Part shown: positions 9,656 through 19,319 of the stretch, piece by piece
Layout of the letters: every line of letters starts with the position of its first letter
How positions within the stretch are numbered: the first letter of the stretch is position 1
Assembly (NCBI GenBank): GCA_002368175.1
Contig: AP018172.1
Span: forward strand, 286,001 to 350,000
From: Calothrix sp. NIES-2098
GTDB lineage: Bacteria > Cyanobacteriota > Cyanobacteriia > Cyanobacteriales > Nostocaceae
Direction of reading: 5' to 3'
DNA length: 64,000 bases
The notes under the pieces: model-generated
Database searches by the model: none
Told to the model about the DNA's origin: nothing
The model's input: only the letters and a program-made list of their open reading frames with translations
Position numbers and translations under genes: made by a program

Positions 9656-10804
9656 ATGAAAAAACGCATACTACACGTTGTGGGTGGCATGAATCGGGGT
9701 GGAATTGAAACTTGGCTAATGCAAGTTTTACACCACATAGATCGCGATCGCTTCCAGATGGATTTTTTAGTTCATACAGCACAGCCTTGTGCTTACGATG
9801 ACGAAATTCGCGCCCTTAACAGCCAAATTATTCCCTGTCCGCATACATCTCGACCGTGGACTTATGCCTTGAATTTTCAGCGCATTCTCCGCGACTACGG
9901 TCCTTACGATATTGTCCATAGCCATGTGCATCTGTTCAGTGGCTATGTCATGCGTTTAGCTTGGCAAGCAGGTGTACCCATTCGCATTGCTCACTGTCAC
10001 ACAGATACCTCTGCAATTGAAACCAAGGGAGGGCTTAATCGCCGCTTATATTACTCTTGGATGAAATCTTGGATTAACCGTTATGCCACGCTAGGTCTGG
10101 GAATTAACCCCAAAGCAGTAGCAGCTTTGTTTGGTTCAACCAACGAAACCGATCCGCGTTGGGGAGTTATTGGTTATTGCATTGACCCGACTCCATTTCG
10201 GGATGAAGTGGATAAACTAACTGTGCGCGCTGAACTTGGTATTCCTGCCGATGTTTTTGTTGTTGGTCACATTGGCAGATTTGTAGAAGTTAAAAATCAT
10301 ACATTTATCCTTGACGTTGCCGCAGAATTAGCTCAGAGAGAACCAAAAATGCGCCTGTTATTAGTGGGAGATGGTTCGCTGCGCCCAGAAATGGAACAAA
10401 AAGCCCAGCAGTTGGGTTTAAGCGATCGCGTCATTTTTGCTGGTGTCCGGTCTGATATTCCCCGACTTATGTTAGGTGCTATGGATATTTTTCTGTTTCC
10501 ATCACTGTTTGAGGGTCTGGGAAATGTGCGCTTAGAAGCACAAGCGGCTGGGTTACGCAGTGTGATTTCCAATGTGGTTCCAGAAGAAGGCGATGTCATC
10601 CAACCTCTAGTGCAGCGACTATCTCTAAATGAACCAGCTGCTAAATGGGCGGAAGTAATTTTAGCTTGGCGAAATACAGCACCTGCCATTAGTCAATCTG
10701 ATGCTTTAGCAATAATGGCAAATAGTAAGTTCAGCATCGAAACCTGTGTTAAGGACTTAGAGAAGATTTATCAAGCTCAAATATCTCAGGAGGTTGTGGT
10801 ATGA
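9656..10804 (+). CDS. GT4-family glycosyltransferase
   Basis: A 382-residue GT-B glycosyltransferase. It has an N-terminal acceptor domain starting with a GGMNRGGIETWLMQ loop and a C-terminal GT4 domain with GHIGRFVEVKNH and LFPSLFEGLGNVRLEAQAAG, where the E-x7-E nucleotide-sugar motif lies. It transfers a sugar from NDP-sugar to the lipid-linked repeat unit in the cytoplasm. It is a paralogue of the transferase at 12489 (shared NRGGIE-WL start). Its stop overlaps the start of the polymerase gene by 4 bases (ATGA), implying translational coupling. The donor sugar is unknown. Confidence 0.9.
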   Translation: MKKRILHVVGGMNRGGIETWLMQVLHHIDRDRFQMDFLVHTAQPCAYDDEIRALNSQIIPCPHTSRPWTYALNFQRILRDYGPYDIVHSHVHLFSGYVMRLAWQAGVPIRIAHCHTDTSAIETKGGLNRRLYYSWMKSWINRYATLGLGINPKAVAALFGSTNETDPRWGVIGYCIDPTPFRDEVDKLTVRAELGIPADVFVVGHIGRFVEVKNHTFILDVAAELAQREPKMRLLLVGDGSLRPEMEQKAQQLGLSDRVIFAGVRSDIPRLMLGAMDIFLFPSLFEGLGNVRLEAQAAGLRSVISNVVPEEGDVIQPLVQRLSLNEPAAKWAEVILAWRNTAPAISQSDALAIMANSKFSIETCVKDLEKIYQAQISQEVVV

Positions 10805-12336
10805 ATCGCGCACACCTCCACCCAAAAACAGCCTATCCAGACAGTGTAATTATTTCGATTTTTCTCTGTCTGCTGACATTAGTGGGCTTCTTGCAAACTA
10901 CCAACCAATTTCTCCATTGGTTTCTCATTCCCGTGACATTATGTGGAATTTTAATTTGTATTGACGCTGTTGAATGGTTCCGGGGGCGGTTAGATATCTT
11001 CTCCCCCGTGGGCGTTATGGGTTTATTAGGTCTGCATTTCTTCTTCTTAGCGCCTCTACTTCACGTCAGTTATGACTATTGGCTAGGTGGCGATCTAACG
11101 CCACCTCCAGACTGGCGGCCTTGGGTTGGTGGCATGGCTACTCTGAATTTATTAGGTATTTTACTCTATCGCATTTCTCGGAATGGGAATTCAAACCCTG
11201 CCAAGCATCAATCAAGTAAGACAATTTGGACGATCGATCGACAACGTTTTCCTTTTGTTGTTGGTGCTGCCCTAATTATTTGTTGTGTTTTACAGGTAGT
11301 GGTTTACATCCAGTATGGAGGGTTAATTGGCTATATCAATGCTTTTGCAGATAAAGAAACTGAAGCTGGTGTAGGTCAAGGCTGGCTATTGATGATTTGC
11401 GAAAGCTTTCCCAATTTAGCCATGATGGCATTTACGGTCTATGCCCGCGATAAAAAAAGATTGCAATCGTGGCCTGTATTGATAACTGTTTTAATCGTCT
11501 TCTTTTTCGTCAAATTACTATTTGGCGGACTTCGTGGCAGCCGCAGTAATACAGTATGGGCATTATTTTGGGCGGCAGGAATGATTCATTTCTGGCTCAA
11601 GAAAATTAGTAAAAAACAAATCTTAATTAGTTTAGTATTTTTAATATTATTTATGTACTTTTATGGTTTCTTAAAATCAGGAGGAATTGAAGGAGTTCAA
11701 ACAGCTTTACAAGGACAAGAAGCTCGTCAAGAATATGTCGCAGAAAAAGGCAGAGATTGGGAAACTTTAGTATTTGGAGATTTAGGAAGAACTGATATTC
11801 ATGCTTATATGCTTTACCGGATAATGCGCCATGATAGCGATTACGAATATGCATGGGGTAGAACTTATTTTGCTGCCTTTACTATTCTCATTCCAGGGCA
11901 ACTTTGGCCTTTTCCAGAAAAGCCACCTAATAAATCTAAGGAAGGAACAGAACTGCTTTATGGAAAGGGTTCCTTTATTCCTAAAGTATGGGTATCTTCT
12001 AGGGTTTACGGAATTGCAGGCGAAACAATGCTCAACTTTGGCCCCTATGCTGTTCCCTTTGGATATATAGCGCTTGGCTTAATTGTGGGAGCTATTCAAC
12101 GTTCGATGATGAGTTTTTCGCGATTCGATACTCGCTTACTTTTGATGCCAATGCTCATCAATTTTAGTTTTACAATTTTGATCGGCGATCTAGATAATCT
12201 TATATATTTTTTAGTAACAGTAGGAGGTGTTCCTTCCTTAGTACTTTTTGTCAGTTCTAAAAAGCAATTAATGGGAAATTTAGACAGTAATTATCTGAGC
12301 TTCGATCGAGTAATAAAATTGAAAGGTAGTAGATAA
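10801..12336 (+). CDS. Wzy-like O-antigen/exopolysaccharide polymerase
   Basis: A 511-residue integral membrane protein with about 11-12 hydrophobic helices. A large hydrophilic loop in the C-terminal half (about residues 300-400, including FGDLGRTD and RGR/TYFAAFTI-type segments) is typical of oligosaccharide-repeat polymerases. It would join flipped repeat units in the periplasm. It starts with an ATGA overlap on the preceding glycosyltransferase. Wzy proteins share little sequence, so the call rests on topology, loop and context. Confidence 0.78.
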   Translation: MNRAHLHPKTAYPDSVIISIFLCLLTLVGFLQTTNQFLHWFLIPVTLCGILICIDAVEWFRGRLDIFSPVGVMGLLGLHFFFLAPLLHVSYDYWLGGDLTPPPDWRPWVGGMATLNLLGILLYRISRNGNSNPAKHQSSKTIWTIDRQRFPFVVGAALIICCVLQVVVYIQYGGLIGYINAFADKETEAGVGQGWLLMICESFPNLAMMAFTVYARDKKRLQSWPVLITVLIVFFFVKLLFGGLRGSRSNTVWALFWAAGMIHFWLKKISKKQILISLVFLILFMYFYGFLKSGGIEGVQTALQGQEARQEYVAEKGRDWETLVFGDLGRTDIHAYMLYRIMRHDSDYEYAWGRTYFAAFTILIPGQLWPFPEKPPNKSKEGTELLYGKGSFIPKVWVSSRVYGIAGETMLNFGPYAVPFGYIALGLIVGAIQRSMMSFSRFDTRLLLMPMLINFSFTILIGDLDNLIYFLVTVGGVPSLVLFVSSKKQLMGNLDSNYLSFDRVIKLKGSR

Positions 12337-12488
12337 ATTTCTATGTCTACTGTTAGTAAGTTTAATAATAAATAGCAAAAATTTATAGGCTGTCTTCTTT
12401 ATAGTTACTTTGTTCTAGTGTTTTGAAACTTCTCTATAAGTATGAGGTAGCGGTAGAAACTAAATAAATAAAAAGGTGGGTTAGCAAT

Positions 12489-13631
12489 ATGCCAAAAGTT
12501 CTTCATCTAATTCATAGTTTAAACAGGGGCGGAATTGAGATTTGGCTACTTTCTATGTTGCGTCAAATTCCCCGCAAGGAGTGGGAAATGGATTTTTGCT
12601 GCAAGGGGCAAGATGTAGGCCCACTAGCAGGAATTGCCGAACAATTAGGTGCACAGGTGTTGCACTGTCAATTAAGTTTTGCTCATGTTGGTTTCATTCA
12701 GAAACTCAAACGTATTTTAACTGAGGGAAATTACCAGATCCTGCACAACCATTTAGAAGCTTACAGCGGTCTTGCTGTTTGGCTAGGTCGTCAATTAGGA
12801 ATTCCCGTCATTACTTCTTTTCACAACACGAATTTTTTTACTCCCCAAACGCCGTTAACTCGCACTTTCTTGATTCGGGAATTGCGGTCAGTTTACGCGA
12901 TGGTTAGCGTTCGCTATGCACTTCACCATTCTCATCTGGTGACAGGTTGTTCTCAGGGAGTAATTAACAGTCTGGCTACGTTTGAGAAAAATATTCAAAT
13001 TCCTTATCGCATTTTGTATTATGGTGTGAATATTCCGGAGCTATCAACTCCTGAAGAATGTGCTGAGTTACGCCGTTCCTTTGGTTGGCCTGGAGATACG
13101 CCGCTTCTGCTGCATGTAGGGCGTTTGATAGAGCAGAAAAATCACCTAGGACTTTTGTCTATATTTGAGCGAGTTTTAGAACAGATTCCTAACGCAAAAT
13201 TGCTGTTAGTAGGAGAAGGGCCTCTTCAAAGTTTAATTGAGGAAACTATAGCTAAACGTGGGCTGGAAAATGCAGTTCGATTACTAGGGCTGCGTGACGA
13301 TGTACCCTCATTGATGAGCAAGTCTAATGTTTTTTTACTACCCTCTTTTCATGAAGGGTTGCCAGTAGTCTCTCTGGAAGCTAGTGCTGCTGGACTGCCA
13401 ATTGTCGGCTCAAAAATACCCGGTTTGATAGAAGCAGTTCGCGATCGCGAAACGGCGATATTGCACGATGTAGAAGATATTGATGGCATGGCTAAATCTA
13501 CCATTGAAATTCTCCGCGATCGCCAGTATGCCGAGCAACTTGCTCATGCGGGGCGAACTCGGATAATCAATAACTTTTCAATTGAGAATAGTGCCAAAGG
13601 ACTAACAGAGATTTACAAATCTTTTGTCTAG
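12489..13631 (+). CDS. GT4-family glycosyltransferase
   Basis: A 380-residue GT-B enzyme. The N-terminal HSLNRGGIEIWLLS mirrors the transferase at 9656. The C-terminal donor domain has LHVGRLIEQKNH, LLLVGEGPL and LLPSFHEGLPVVSLEASAAGLP with the E-x7-E signature. It is preceded by a 152-base spacer and AAGGTGGG about 8 bases before ATG 12489, a good ribosome-binding site. It probably adds one residue of the repeat unit. Substrate is not predictable. Confidence 0.9.
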   Translation: MPKVLHLIHSLNRGGIEIWLLSMLRQIPRKEWEMDFCCKGQDVGPLAGIAEQLGAQVLHCQLSFAHVGFIQKLKRILTEGNYQILHNHLEAYSGLAVWLGRQLGIPVITSFHNTNFFTPQTPLTRTFLIRELRSVYAMVSVRYALHHSHLVTGCSQGVINSLATFEKNIQIPYRILYYGVNIPELSTPEECAELRRSFGWPGDTPLLLHVGRLIEQKNHLGLLSIFERVLEQIPNAKLLLVGEGPLQSLIEETIAKRGLENAVRLLGLRDDVPSLMSKSNVFLLPSFHEGLPVVSLEASAAGLPIVGSKIPGLIEAVRDRETAILHDVEDIDGMAKSTIEILRDRQYAEQLAHAGRTRIINNFSIENSAKGLTEIYKSFV

Positions 13632-13693
13632 TTCCAAAAACCAAATGCTTTAACAAAACAGTATCAACTTTTATTAACAATATATGAATGTAT

Positions 13694-14893
13694 ATGAATG
13701 TATTAGTAACAGCTACCGCCCGATTTGCGATTACAAGTGATGGTATCCTCTGGACGCCCAATCAGTCTTTAAACTATCAATTCTGGTCTCGATATTTAGA
13801 TGTCTACGATGAAGTTCATCTGTTAGTGCGTGCCAAACCACACGAATCACCGCCGCCTGGATGGAACAAAGCTTCAGGGCCAGGAATTAAGCCATTGCCA
13901 ATACCCGATTATCAAGGTGCGTTGGGATTTGCCCAGAACTATACCCGCGTCAAAAAAGCTGTTCGGGCAGCACTGGTCAACGCTCAAGCTATACATATGC
14001 GTTTACCCTGTGACATTGGTGGATTGGTTTGGCGCTGTTTAGAACCTCAAAGACCATACGGGGTTGAGGTTGTGGGCGATCCCTATGATGTCTTTGCACC
14101 TGGTGCTTATCGGCATCCCCTCAGACCAATTTTCCGCAGATGGTTTATGCGGACATTGCAACGTCATTGTGCCCAGGCTACGGCTGCGGCATATGTCACA
14201 GAGCATTCTTTGCAACGTCGATATCCTCCCGCAAAAGAGGCATTTTCTACTCACTTTTCGAGTATTGATTTGCCGAAGTCGGCTTTTGTGACTGCGCCGC
14301 GATCGCCGCAGCCAAATGCCAAACAATTTACTTTAGTTAGCGTGGGTACGCTGGCTCAACTGTATAAAGCACCAGATGTATTAATTAATGCCATTGATAT
14401 CTGCGTAGAAGCGGGACTAGACCTCCGGTTGATTTGGGTGGGAGACGGCAATTATCGCAAAGAAATGCAGGCACTAGCTGAAGCTAAAGGTTTGGGTCAG
14501 CGAGTTCATTTTTGCGGTCAGTTACCTAGTAGAGATGCCGTCATTCAGCAGTTGGATCGAGCAGATCTGTTCGTATTACCCTCTCATCAAGAAGGCTTAC
14601 CAAAAGCGTTTATTGAAGCAATGGCTCGTGGGCTACCTTGCATTGGCTCGACAGTAGGTGGCATACCCGAACTCCTAGAGCCGGAGAATATGGTGCCACC
14701 TGGCGACGTGGCTGCTTTAGCCGAGAAAATTCGCGCCGTAGTGACTGACCCAGAGCGCATGGCGCGGATGTCAGCTCGCAACCTGGAAAAAGCTCAAGAA
14801 TACATAGATGAAGTTCTCCGAGCGCGGCGAATTAAGTTTTATAGCTACGTGCGCGAGAAAACAGAAGCTTGGTTATTGACCCAGAAACGTTAG
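13694..14893 (+). CDS. GT4-family glycosyltransferase
   Basis: A GT-B/GT4 enzyme. The N-terminus (MNVLVTATARFAIT) and the donor domain (VSVGTLAQLYKAPDVL, WVGDGNYRKEM, LFVLPSHQEGLPKAFIEAMARGLP) carry the E-x7-E motif. Three closely spaced ATGs lie in the start region (13684, 13688, 13694); the last gives the standard N-terminal beta strand and 399 residues. It probably extends the lipid-linked glycan. It belongs to the run of co-oriented glycosyltransferases. Confidence 0.88.
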   Translation: MNVLVTATARFAITSDGILWTPNQSLNYQFWSRYLDVYDEVHLLVRAKPHESPPPGWNKASGPGIKPLPIPDYQGALGFAQNYTRVKKAVRAALVNAQAIHMRLPCDIGGLVWRCLEPQRPYGVEVVGDPYDVFAPGAYRHPLRPIFRRWFMRTLQRHCAQATAAAYVTEHSLQRRYPPAKEAFSTHFSSIDLPKSAFVTAPRSPQPNAKQFTLVSVGTLAQLYKAPDVLINAIDICVEAGLDLRLIWVGDGNYRKEMQALAEAKGLGQRVHFCGQLPSRDAVIQQLDRADLFVLPSHQEGLPKAFIEAMARGLPCIGSTVGGIPELLEPENMVPPGDVAALAEKIRAVVTDPERMARMSARNLEKAQEYIDEVLRARRIKFYSYVREKTEAWLLTQKR

Positions 14894-14964
14894 GAATCAA
14901 GGACAACTTAGATGATGACAATGAATCAAAAAACGGCAACCCCCAAGGAGGTGGAAGCAAATCA

Positions 14965-16140
14965 ATGAACAAACTGTTAATGGTGACAACAATTCCAGAT
15001 ACCTTATGCGCTTTCCTCCTGCCTTTTTCTCAGCACTTCCGTGCCCAAGGCTGGTTGGTAGATGCAATGGCTTGTGGAATTTCTGCCAGTGCTGAGTGTG
15101 TAGAGGCTTTCGATCGCGTCTGGGATGTGCAGTGGTCGCGCAACCCGCTAGATCCGCGGAATCTACTCGTTGCGCCCCAAATCATCCAAGAGGTGATGCA
15201 GCAGCAGCAATATGACATAGTTCACGTCCACACGCCTGTAGCAGCTTTTGTGACTCGCTATGCTCTGAGGAATTTAAGAAAGCAGCTTTCAGCTCAAGTA
15301 GTCTATACTGCTCACGGCTTTCACTTCTATCGTGATGGCAAACCCTTAAGAAATGCCGCGTTCTTGGCATTGGAGAAGCTGGCAGCAAATTGGACAGACC
15401 GTTTAGTAGTGATGAATCGTGAAGACGAGGAAGCCGCCAAGCGCTACCAACTGATCTCCAGCGATCGCATCCACTATATGCCAGGTGTGGGGGTAGATTT
15501 GCAGTATTACAATCCTGAGGCTATTTCACAGGCGGAAGTAGAAAGAGTGCGCCGGGAATTAGGTTTAGCACCAGAGACTCAACTGTTGCTGTCAGTGGCT
15601 GAGTTCATACCCCGCAAACATCCTCAAGATGTTTTAAGAGCATTTGCTCGCCTCGGTCGGTCTGATGTCTGCTTGGCTTTTGCCGGAGATGGGCCGCTAA
15701 TGGCAGAAGTGCAAGAGTTAGCAACTCAACTAGGGGTACAAAATCAAGTTCGCTTTTTAGGATTCCGCAAAGATATTCCCACGTTAATGCGGGCGGCGAC
15801 AGCTACTGTGCTGGCTTCCGAACAAGAGGGACTGCCAAGAAGTGTCATGGAGTCTATGTGTCTGGAAGTTCCAGTCATTGGGGCATCTATTCGGGGAATT
15901 GAAGACTTGTTGGCAGAAGACTGTGGGCTGCTGGTAAAAGTCGGAGATATCGCCGGATTTACAAAAGCGATCGCTTGGGTATTAGAGCATTCACAAGAGG
16001 CTCGCCTGATGGGCCAGCGCGGACGAAAACGTATGGCTAACTACGATCTCCGCCAGGTTATTAAGCTGCACGAAGCTTTGTATGCAAAGGCGACATTCAC
16101 AGAGCCTGTAGTAACAAAAGCATCTTTGGCTGTTAAGTGA
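14965..16140 (+). CDS. GT4-family glycosyltransferase
   Basis: This is a GT4 enzyme of the EpsD/PglA-like group. MNKLLMVTTIPDTL opens the acceptor domain, HVHTPVAAF lies near residue 85 and YTAHGFHFY near 112. The donor domain contains SVAEFIPRKHP, FAGDGPLM and ASEQEGLPRSVMESMCLEVP. ATG 14965 is preceded by AAGGAGG at 14945-14951, a strong Shine-Dalgarno, so an upstream in-frame start at 14869 that would overlap the previous gene was rejected. The length is 391 residues. HTPVAAF and AHGFHFY are typical of transferases that act just after a PglC/WecA-type initiating enzyme, which is the next gene. Confidence 0.9.
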   Translation: MNKLLMVTTIPDTLCAFLLPFSQHFRAQGWLVDAMACGISASAECVEAFDRVWDVQWSRNPLDPRNLLVAPQIIQEVMQQQQYDIVHVHTPVAAFVTRYALRNLRKQLSAQVVYTAHGFHFYRDGKPLRNAAFLALEKLAANWTDRLVVMNREDEEAAKRYQLISSDRIHYMPGVGVDLQYYNPEAISQAEVERVRRELGLAPETQLLLSVAEFIPRKHPQDVLRAFARLGRSDVCLAFAGDGPLMAEVQELATQLGVQNQVRFLGFRKDIPTLMRAATATVLASEQEGLPRSVMESMCLEVPVIGASIRGIEDLLAEDCGLLVKVGDIAGFTKAIAWVLEHSQEARLMGQRGRKRMANYDLRQVIKLHEALYAKATFTEPVVTKASLAVK

Positions 16141-16216
16141 TTGCTACTGCTCGCTTGATTGGAATAGGACTTAACGATTAACTACTTTTATTTTTGCTGA
16201 CAAAAAGGATGTATCT

Positions 16217-16861
16217 ATGATTACTGAGAATTTTCAAGGTGTTGATTCTACTGACTATAGTAGATTAATCAAATTTGTATTAGATAAAGTTGTAGCGGCG
16301 ATCGCGCTCATTCTGTGCCTACCTGTAATTGTAATTGTGGCGATCGCTATTTACTACCGCATGGGTAGTCCTGTGATTTTTGCCCAACCTCGTCCCGGTC
16401 AAAACGGACGTATTTTTAAATTCTACAAGTTTCGCACTATGACCAATGAGCGCGATGCTAACGGTAATCTTTTACCCGATGCAAAACGCCTCACATCTTT
16501 CGGTAAATTTCTGCGAAAAACCAGTTTAGATGAACTTCCCCAACTGTTGAATGTTCTCAAGGGTGACATGAGTTTCGTTGGCCCGCGTCCTTTAATGGTC
16601 AAGTATCTTGACCGCTACACACCCGAACAAGCCCGCCGTCATGAAGTCAAGCCTGGGATTACCGGTTGGGCACAAGTTAACGGTCGCAATTCTATTTCTT
16701 GGCAAGAGCGATTCAAACTAGATATTTGGTATATCGATAATTGGAGTTGGTGGCTTGATTTAAAAATACTGTTTTTGACGGTATGGAAAGTACTTAAAAA
16801 AGAAGGAATTAGCCACGCTAATCATGACACCACGATGGAAGAATTTATGGGGAATAATTAA
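16217..16861 (+). CDS. Initiating phosphosugar transferase, PglC/WcaJ C-terminal type
   Basis: A 214-residue monotopic sugar-phosphate transferase. It has one membrane re-entrant segment (residues about 15-45), then KFYKFRTM, SLDELPQLLNVLKGDM with the catalytic Asp-Glu dyad, FVGPRPLM and KPGITGWAQVNGR. It lacks the multi-helix N-terminus of WbaP/WcaJ and has the compact size of Campylobacter PglC, which transfers phospho-diNAcBac to undecaprenyl phosphate. The cluster also encodes PglF-, PglE- and PglD-like enzymes, so a bacillosamine-like first sugar is a good inference. AAGGATG stands about 6 bases before ATG 16217. Confidence 0.92.
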   Translation: MITENFQGVDSTDYSRLIKFVLDKVVAAIALILCLPVIVIVAIAIYYRMGSPVIFAQPRPGQNGRIFKFYKFRTMTNERDANGNLLPDAKRLTSFGKFLRKTSLDELPQLLNVLKGDMSFVGPRPLMVKYLDRYTPEQARRHEVKPGITGWAQVNGRNSISWQERFKLDIWYIDNWSWWLDLKILFLTVWKVLKKEGISHANHDTTMEEFMGNN

Positions 16862-16880
16862 TTAGTCTCCACGGAAACCT

Positions 16881-16921
16881 GAAGTATGAGGTATTAATTT
16901 ATCTTTTCCACTTCATACTTC
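16881..16921 (+). terminator. Hairpin after the initiating transferase gene
   Basis: GAAGTATGA (16881-16889) and TCATACTTC (16913-16921) form a perfect 9-bp stem followed by TTTATTC. It lies 20 bases after the stop codon and may attenuate transcription before the PLP-enzyme gene. Confidence 0.45.
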
Positions 16922-17036
16922 TTTATTCAAGAAAATTCTGGAATGAAGGCAAAAGAAAATAGAGGCATTTCTCAACAAACTTTTGCTCAAGCGTTTGCAG
17001 GCAATGTTACATATAGTTTCAAAAAATAATTTTAAA

Positions 17037-18275
17037 ATGACACTTACTTGGCAAACATTACAAAATTTAGAGCAAGAATACGGAGACTCTTTTTTTATTC
17101 TGGATCTCAGACAATTTGAAAATAACTATAAAGACTTTCTTGAGAGTTTCCGCGCAATTTATCCAAATACCAACATAGGATATTCTTATAAAACTAACTA
17201 CATTCCCAAATTATGCCAAACGGTGCATTCTATGGGAGGGTATGCCGAAGTTGTTTCCCAAATGGAGTATGATTTAGCGATCGCTATCGGCGTACCAGCA
17301 AGCAGAATTATTTTTAACGGGCCGTTGAAGCAGCAACAAGATATTGAAAACGCTATCTTAGCTGGTTCTACAGTCAACTTGGACTGTTTAGAAGAAGTTG
17401 AAATAGTTACAGCTTTAGCACAAAGATTACCAGAAAAGCAGATAGCTGTAGGCTTGAGATGTAATTTTGATATCGGTGAGCATCGGATATCTCGATTTGG
17501 GTTTGATGTTGCAGCAGGCGAACTCGATCGTGCTTTTAAACGACTCACAGAATTCCAGAATTGTACTGTTGATGGGCTACATTGCCACATTTCTACATCA
17601 TCAAGAAGCACAGAATCCTATGCGCGTCGTACTCAGAAAATTTTGGAATTAACTGACTATTATTTTCAGGATAAACAACCAAGATTTATTGATATCGGTG
17701 GTGGTTTCTTTGGCAAAATGACTGAAGATTTAAGAAGTCAATTTGATTTTTATATTCCCAATTATCAGGAATACGCCGCAGCTGTTGCACCTCAATTAAA
17801 AAGCAGATATCCCGGTAACTCTGGCCCCGAACTAATTATTGAGCCAGGAGTAGCGATTGTTTCCGATGTGTTGAAATTTGCAGCTAAAGTCGTAGGCTTA
17901 AAAACAGTGCGATCGCGCCAAATCGCCCTAGTAGTTGGTAGCATCCACAACGTCAAGCCAACCGGAACCGATAAAACTCTGTCTTTCAAAATTTATCAAA
18001 ACGATGAAAATAACAATAAAAAACTTGTAGGGACAGTGGACATAGTTGGATATACTTGTATGGAACATGATTGTTTATACAAGGAATATTCTGGAGAAAT
18101 AGCTATAGGAGATTACGTGGTTTTTGAGAACATTGGTGCCTATACTGTAGTTTTTAAACCACCATTTATTAGACCCAATCCTCCTATTATTAGCTATGAC
18201 TCTATTCTCGACGATTATTCACTAATTAGACGGCGCGAAACTTCTCAGGATGTGTTTTCTACCTATATCCTATAA
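17037..18275 (+). CDS. PLP-dependent decarboxylase-fold enzyme (DapDC/ODC type III)
   Basis: From ATG 17037 the protein is 412 residues, close to diaminopimelate decarboxylase length. Alanine-racemase-fold features are clear: Lys52 in YSYKTN for the PLP aldimine, HCHIST in the barrel, IDIGGGF for phosphate binding, EPGVAIV, and a C-terminal Cys/Asp pair (CMEHDCLY) with FENIGAYTV. It should decarboxylate, or rarely racemise, a basic or diamino acid. It is directly followed by an ATP-grasp ligase, suggesting the amine or amino acid is attached to something rather than being housekeeping lysine synthesis. An in-frame start at 16983 would add 18 unlikely residues. The exact substrate is unknown. 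Confidence 0.88.
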   Translation: MTLTWQTLQNLEQEYGDSFFILDLRQFENNYKDFLESFRAIYPNTNIGYSYKTNYIPKLCQTVHSMGGYAEVVSQMEYDLAIAIGVPASRIIFNGPLKQQQDIENAILAGSTVNLDCLEEVEIVTALAQRLPEKQIAVGLRCNFDIGEHRISRFGFDVAAGELDRAFKRLTEFQNCTVDGLHCHISTSSRSTESYARRTQKILELTDYYFQDKQPRFIDIGGGFFGKMTEDLRSQFDFYIPNYQEYAAAVAPQLKSRYPGNSGPELIIEPGVAIVSDVLKFAAKVVGLKTVRSRQIALVVGSIHNVKPTGTDKTLSFKIYQNDENNNKKLVGTVDIVGYTCMEHDCLYKEYSGEIAIGDYVVFENIGAYTVVFKPPFIRPNPPIISYDSILDDYSLIRRRETSQDVFSTYIL

Positions 18276-18291
18276 GAGGTAAAAACTTGCT

Positions 18292-19305
18292 ATGAATGTC
18301 ATATTAACTTGTGCAGGACGACGCAACTATCTGTTGAAATCCTTTCAAGAAGCACTAGGAAATCGCGGACAAGTATTTGCTGTTGATTCTAGTCTAGAAG
18401 CGCCAGCTTTACAAGAAGCAGATGAAGGTATTTTGTTACCGCCTATTTATCACAGCGATTACTTTGAGAGGTTATTAGATATCTGTCAGCAAAAACAGAT
18501 ACGTTTGTTAGTGCCGCTGAACGATTTAGAATTACCCTACTTAGCAAAACAACGCGAGCTATTTCTGAAAATAGGCACTATTCCAGTTGTTTCTTCTCCA
18601 GAGGTTATAGAAATTTGTTTTGATAAGTTTGCTACTTTTCGATTTTTAGAGAATAACGATATTTCTTCGCCAAAAACTTATGTTTCTCTCAGCGCAGCCC
18701 AAGCAGCCATTCAAAGAGGAGAAATAACCTTTCCTTTAGTAGTCAAACCTCGCTGGGGGAGTGCATCAATTGGCATTGAATATCCAGAGGATCGTGAAGA
18801 ATTAGAATTAGCTTATCGCTATGTAGCAAAAAAATTACATCGCACAGTTCTTGCAGATATTAGTGCAACTGATATTGAAAATTGTATTCTAATTCAAGAG
18901 CGAGTATTAGGTGAAGAATACGGTCTAGATATCATTAATGATTTAGATGGTAACTATATCACAACTTTTGTGAAACGTAAGTTGGGTATGCGCGCAGGAG
19001 AGACCGATCGCGCAGTCACAGTTGCAAATGAAAAACTACAAACTATCGGTCAGCAACTAGCGCAGAATCTCAGTCATATTGGCAATCTTGACTGTGATGT
19101 AATTGTGAATTCTCAAGGTTGCTACGTCTTAGAATTAAACCCCCGCTTTGGTGGAGGCTACCCATTTTCACATTGTGCTGGCGCAAATCTACCAGCAACA
19201 TTAATAGCTTGGGCCAATGGTGTAGAACCAGACCCAAGTTGGCTGATGCTTGCAGCTAATGTTATCAGTTCAAAGTGCGATCGCTTAATCGTTCATCAAC
19301 AGTAG
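18292..19305 (+). CDS. ATP-grasp ligase (carbamoyl-phosphate-synthase-like)
   Basis: A 337-residue ATP-grasp protein. An N-terminal pre-ATP-grasp domain (TCAGRRNYLLKSF, LVPLNDLELPYLA) is followed by the lid and grasp (FPLVVKPRWGSASIGI, ILIQERVLGEEYGLDI). The metal-binding end is LELNPRFGGGYPF. Such single-chain enzymes activate a carboxylate as an acyl phosphate and join it to an amine. AAGAGGT precedes ATG 18292 and it follows the PLP enzyme by 16 bases, so the pair probably works together to make an amide for sugar decoration. Substrates are unassigned. Confidence 0.87.
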   Translation: MNVILTCAGRRNYLLKSFQEALGNRGQVFAVDSSLEAPALQEADEGILLPPIYHSDYFERLLDICQQKQIRLLVPLNDLELPYLAKQRELFLKIGTIPVVSSPEVIEICFDKFATFRFLENNDISSPKTYVSLSAAQAAIQRGEITFPLVVKPRWGSASIGIEYPEDREELELAYRYVAKKLHRTVLADISATDIENCILIQERVLGEEYGLDIINDLDGNYITTFVKRKLGMRAGETDRAVTVANEKLQTIGQQLAQNLSHIGNLDCDVIVNSQGCYVLELNPRFGGGYPFSHCAGANLPATLIAWANGVEPDPSWLMLAANVISSKCDRLIVHQQ

Positions 19306-19319
19306 AAGGGAGTTGTGTT

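Noticed and set aside
10333..10689. 118-codon minus-strand frame over a glycosyltransferase
   Set aside because: It is antisense to a conserved GT4 domain and shows no recognisable motif.
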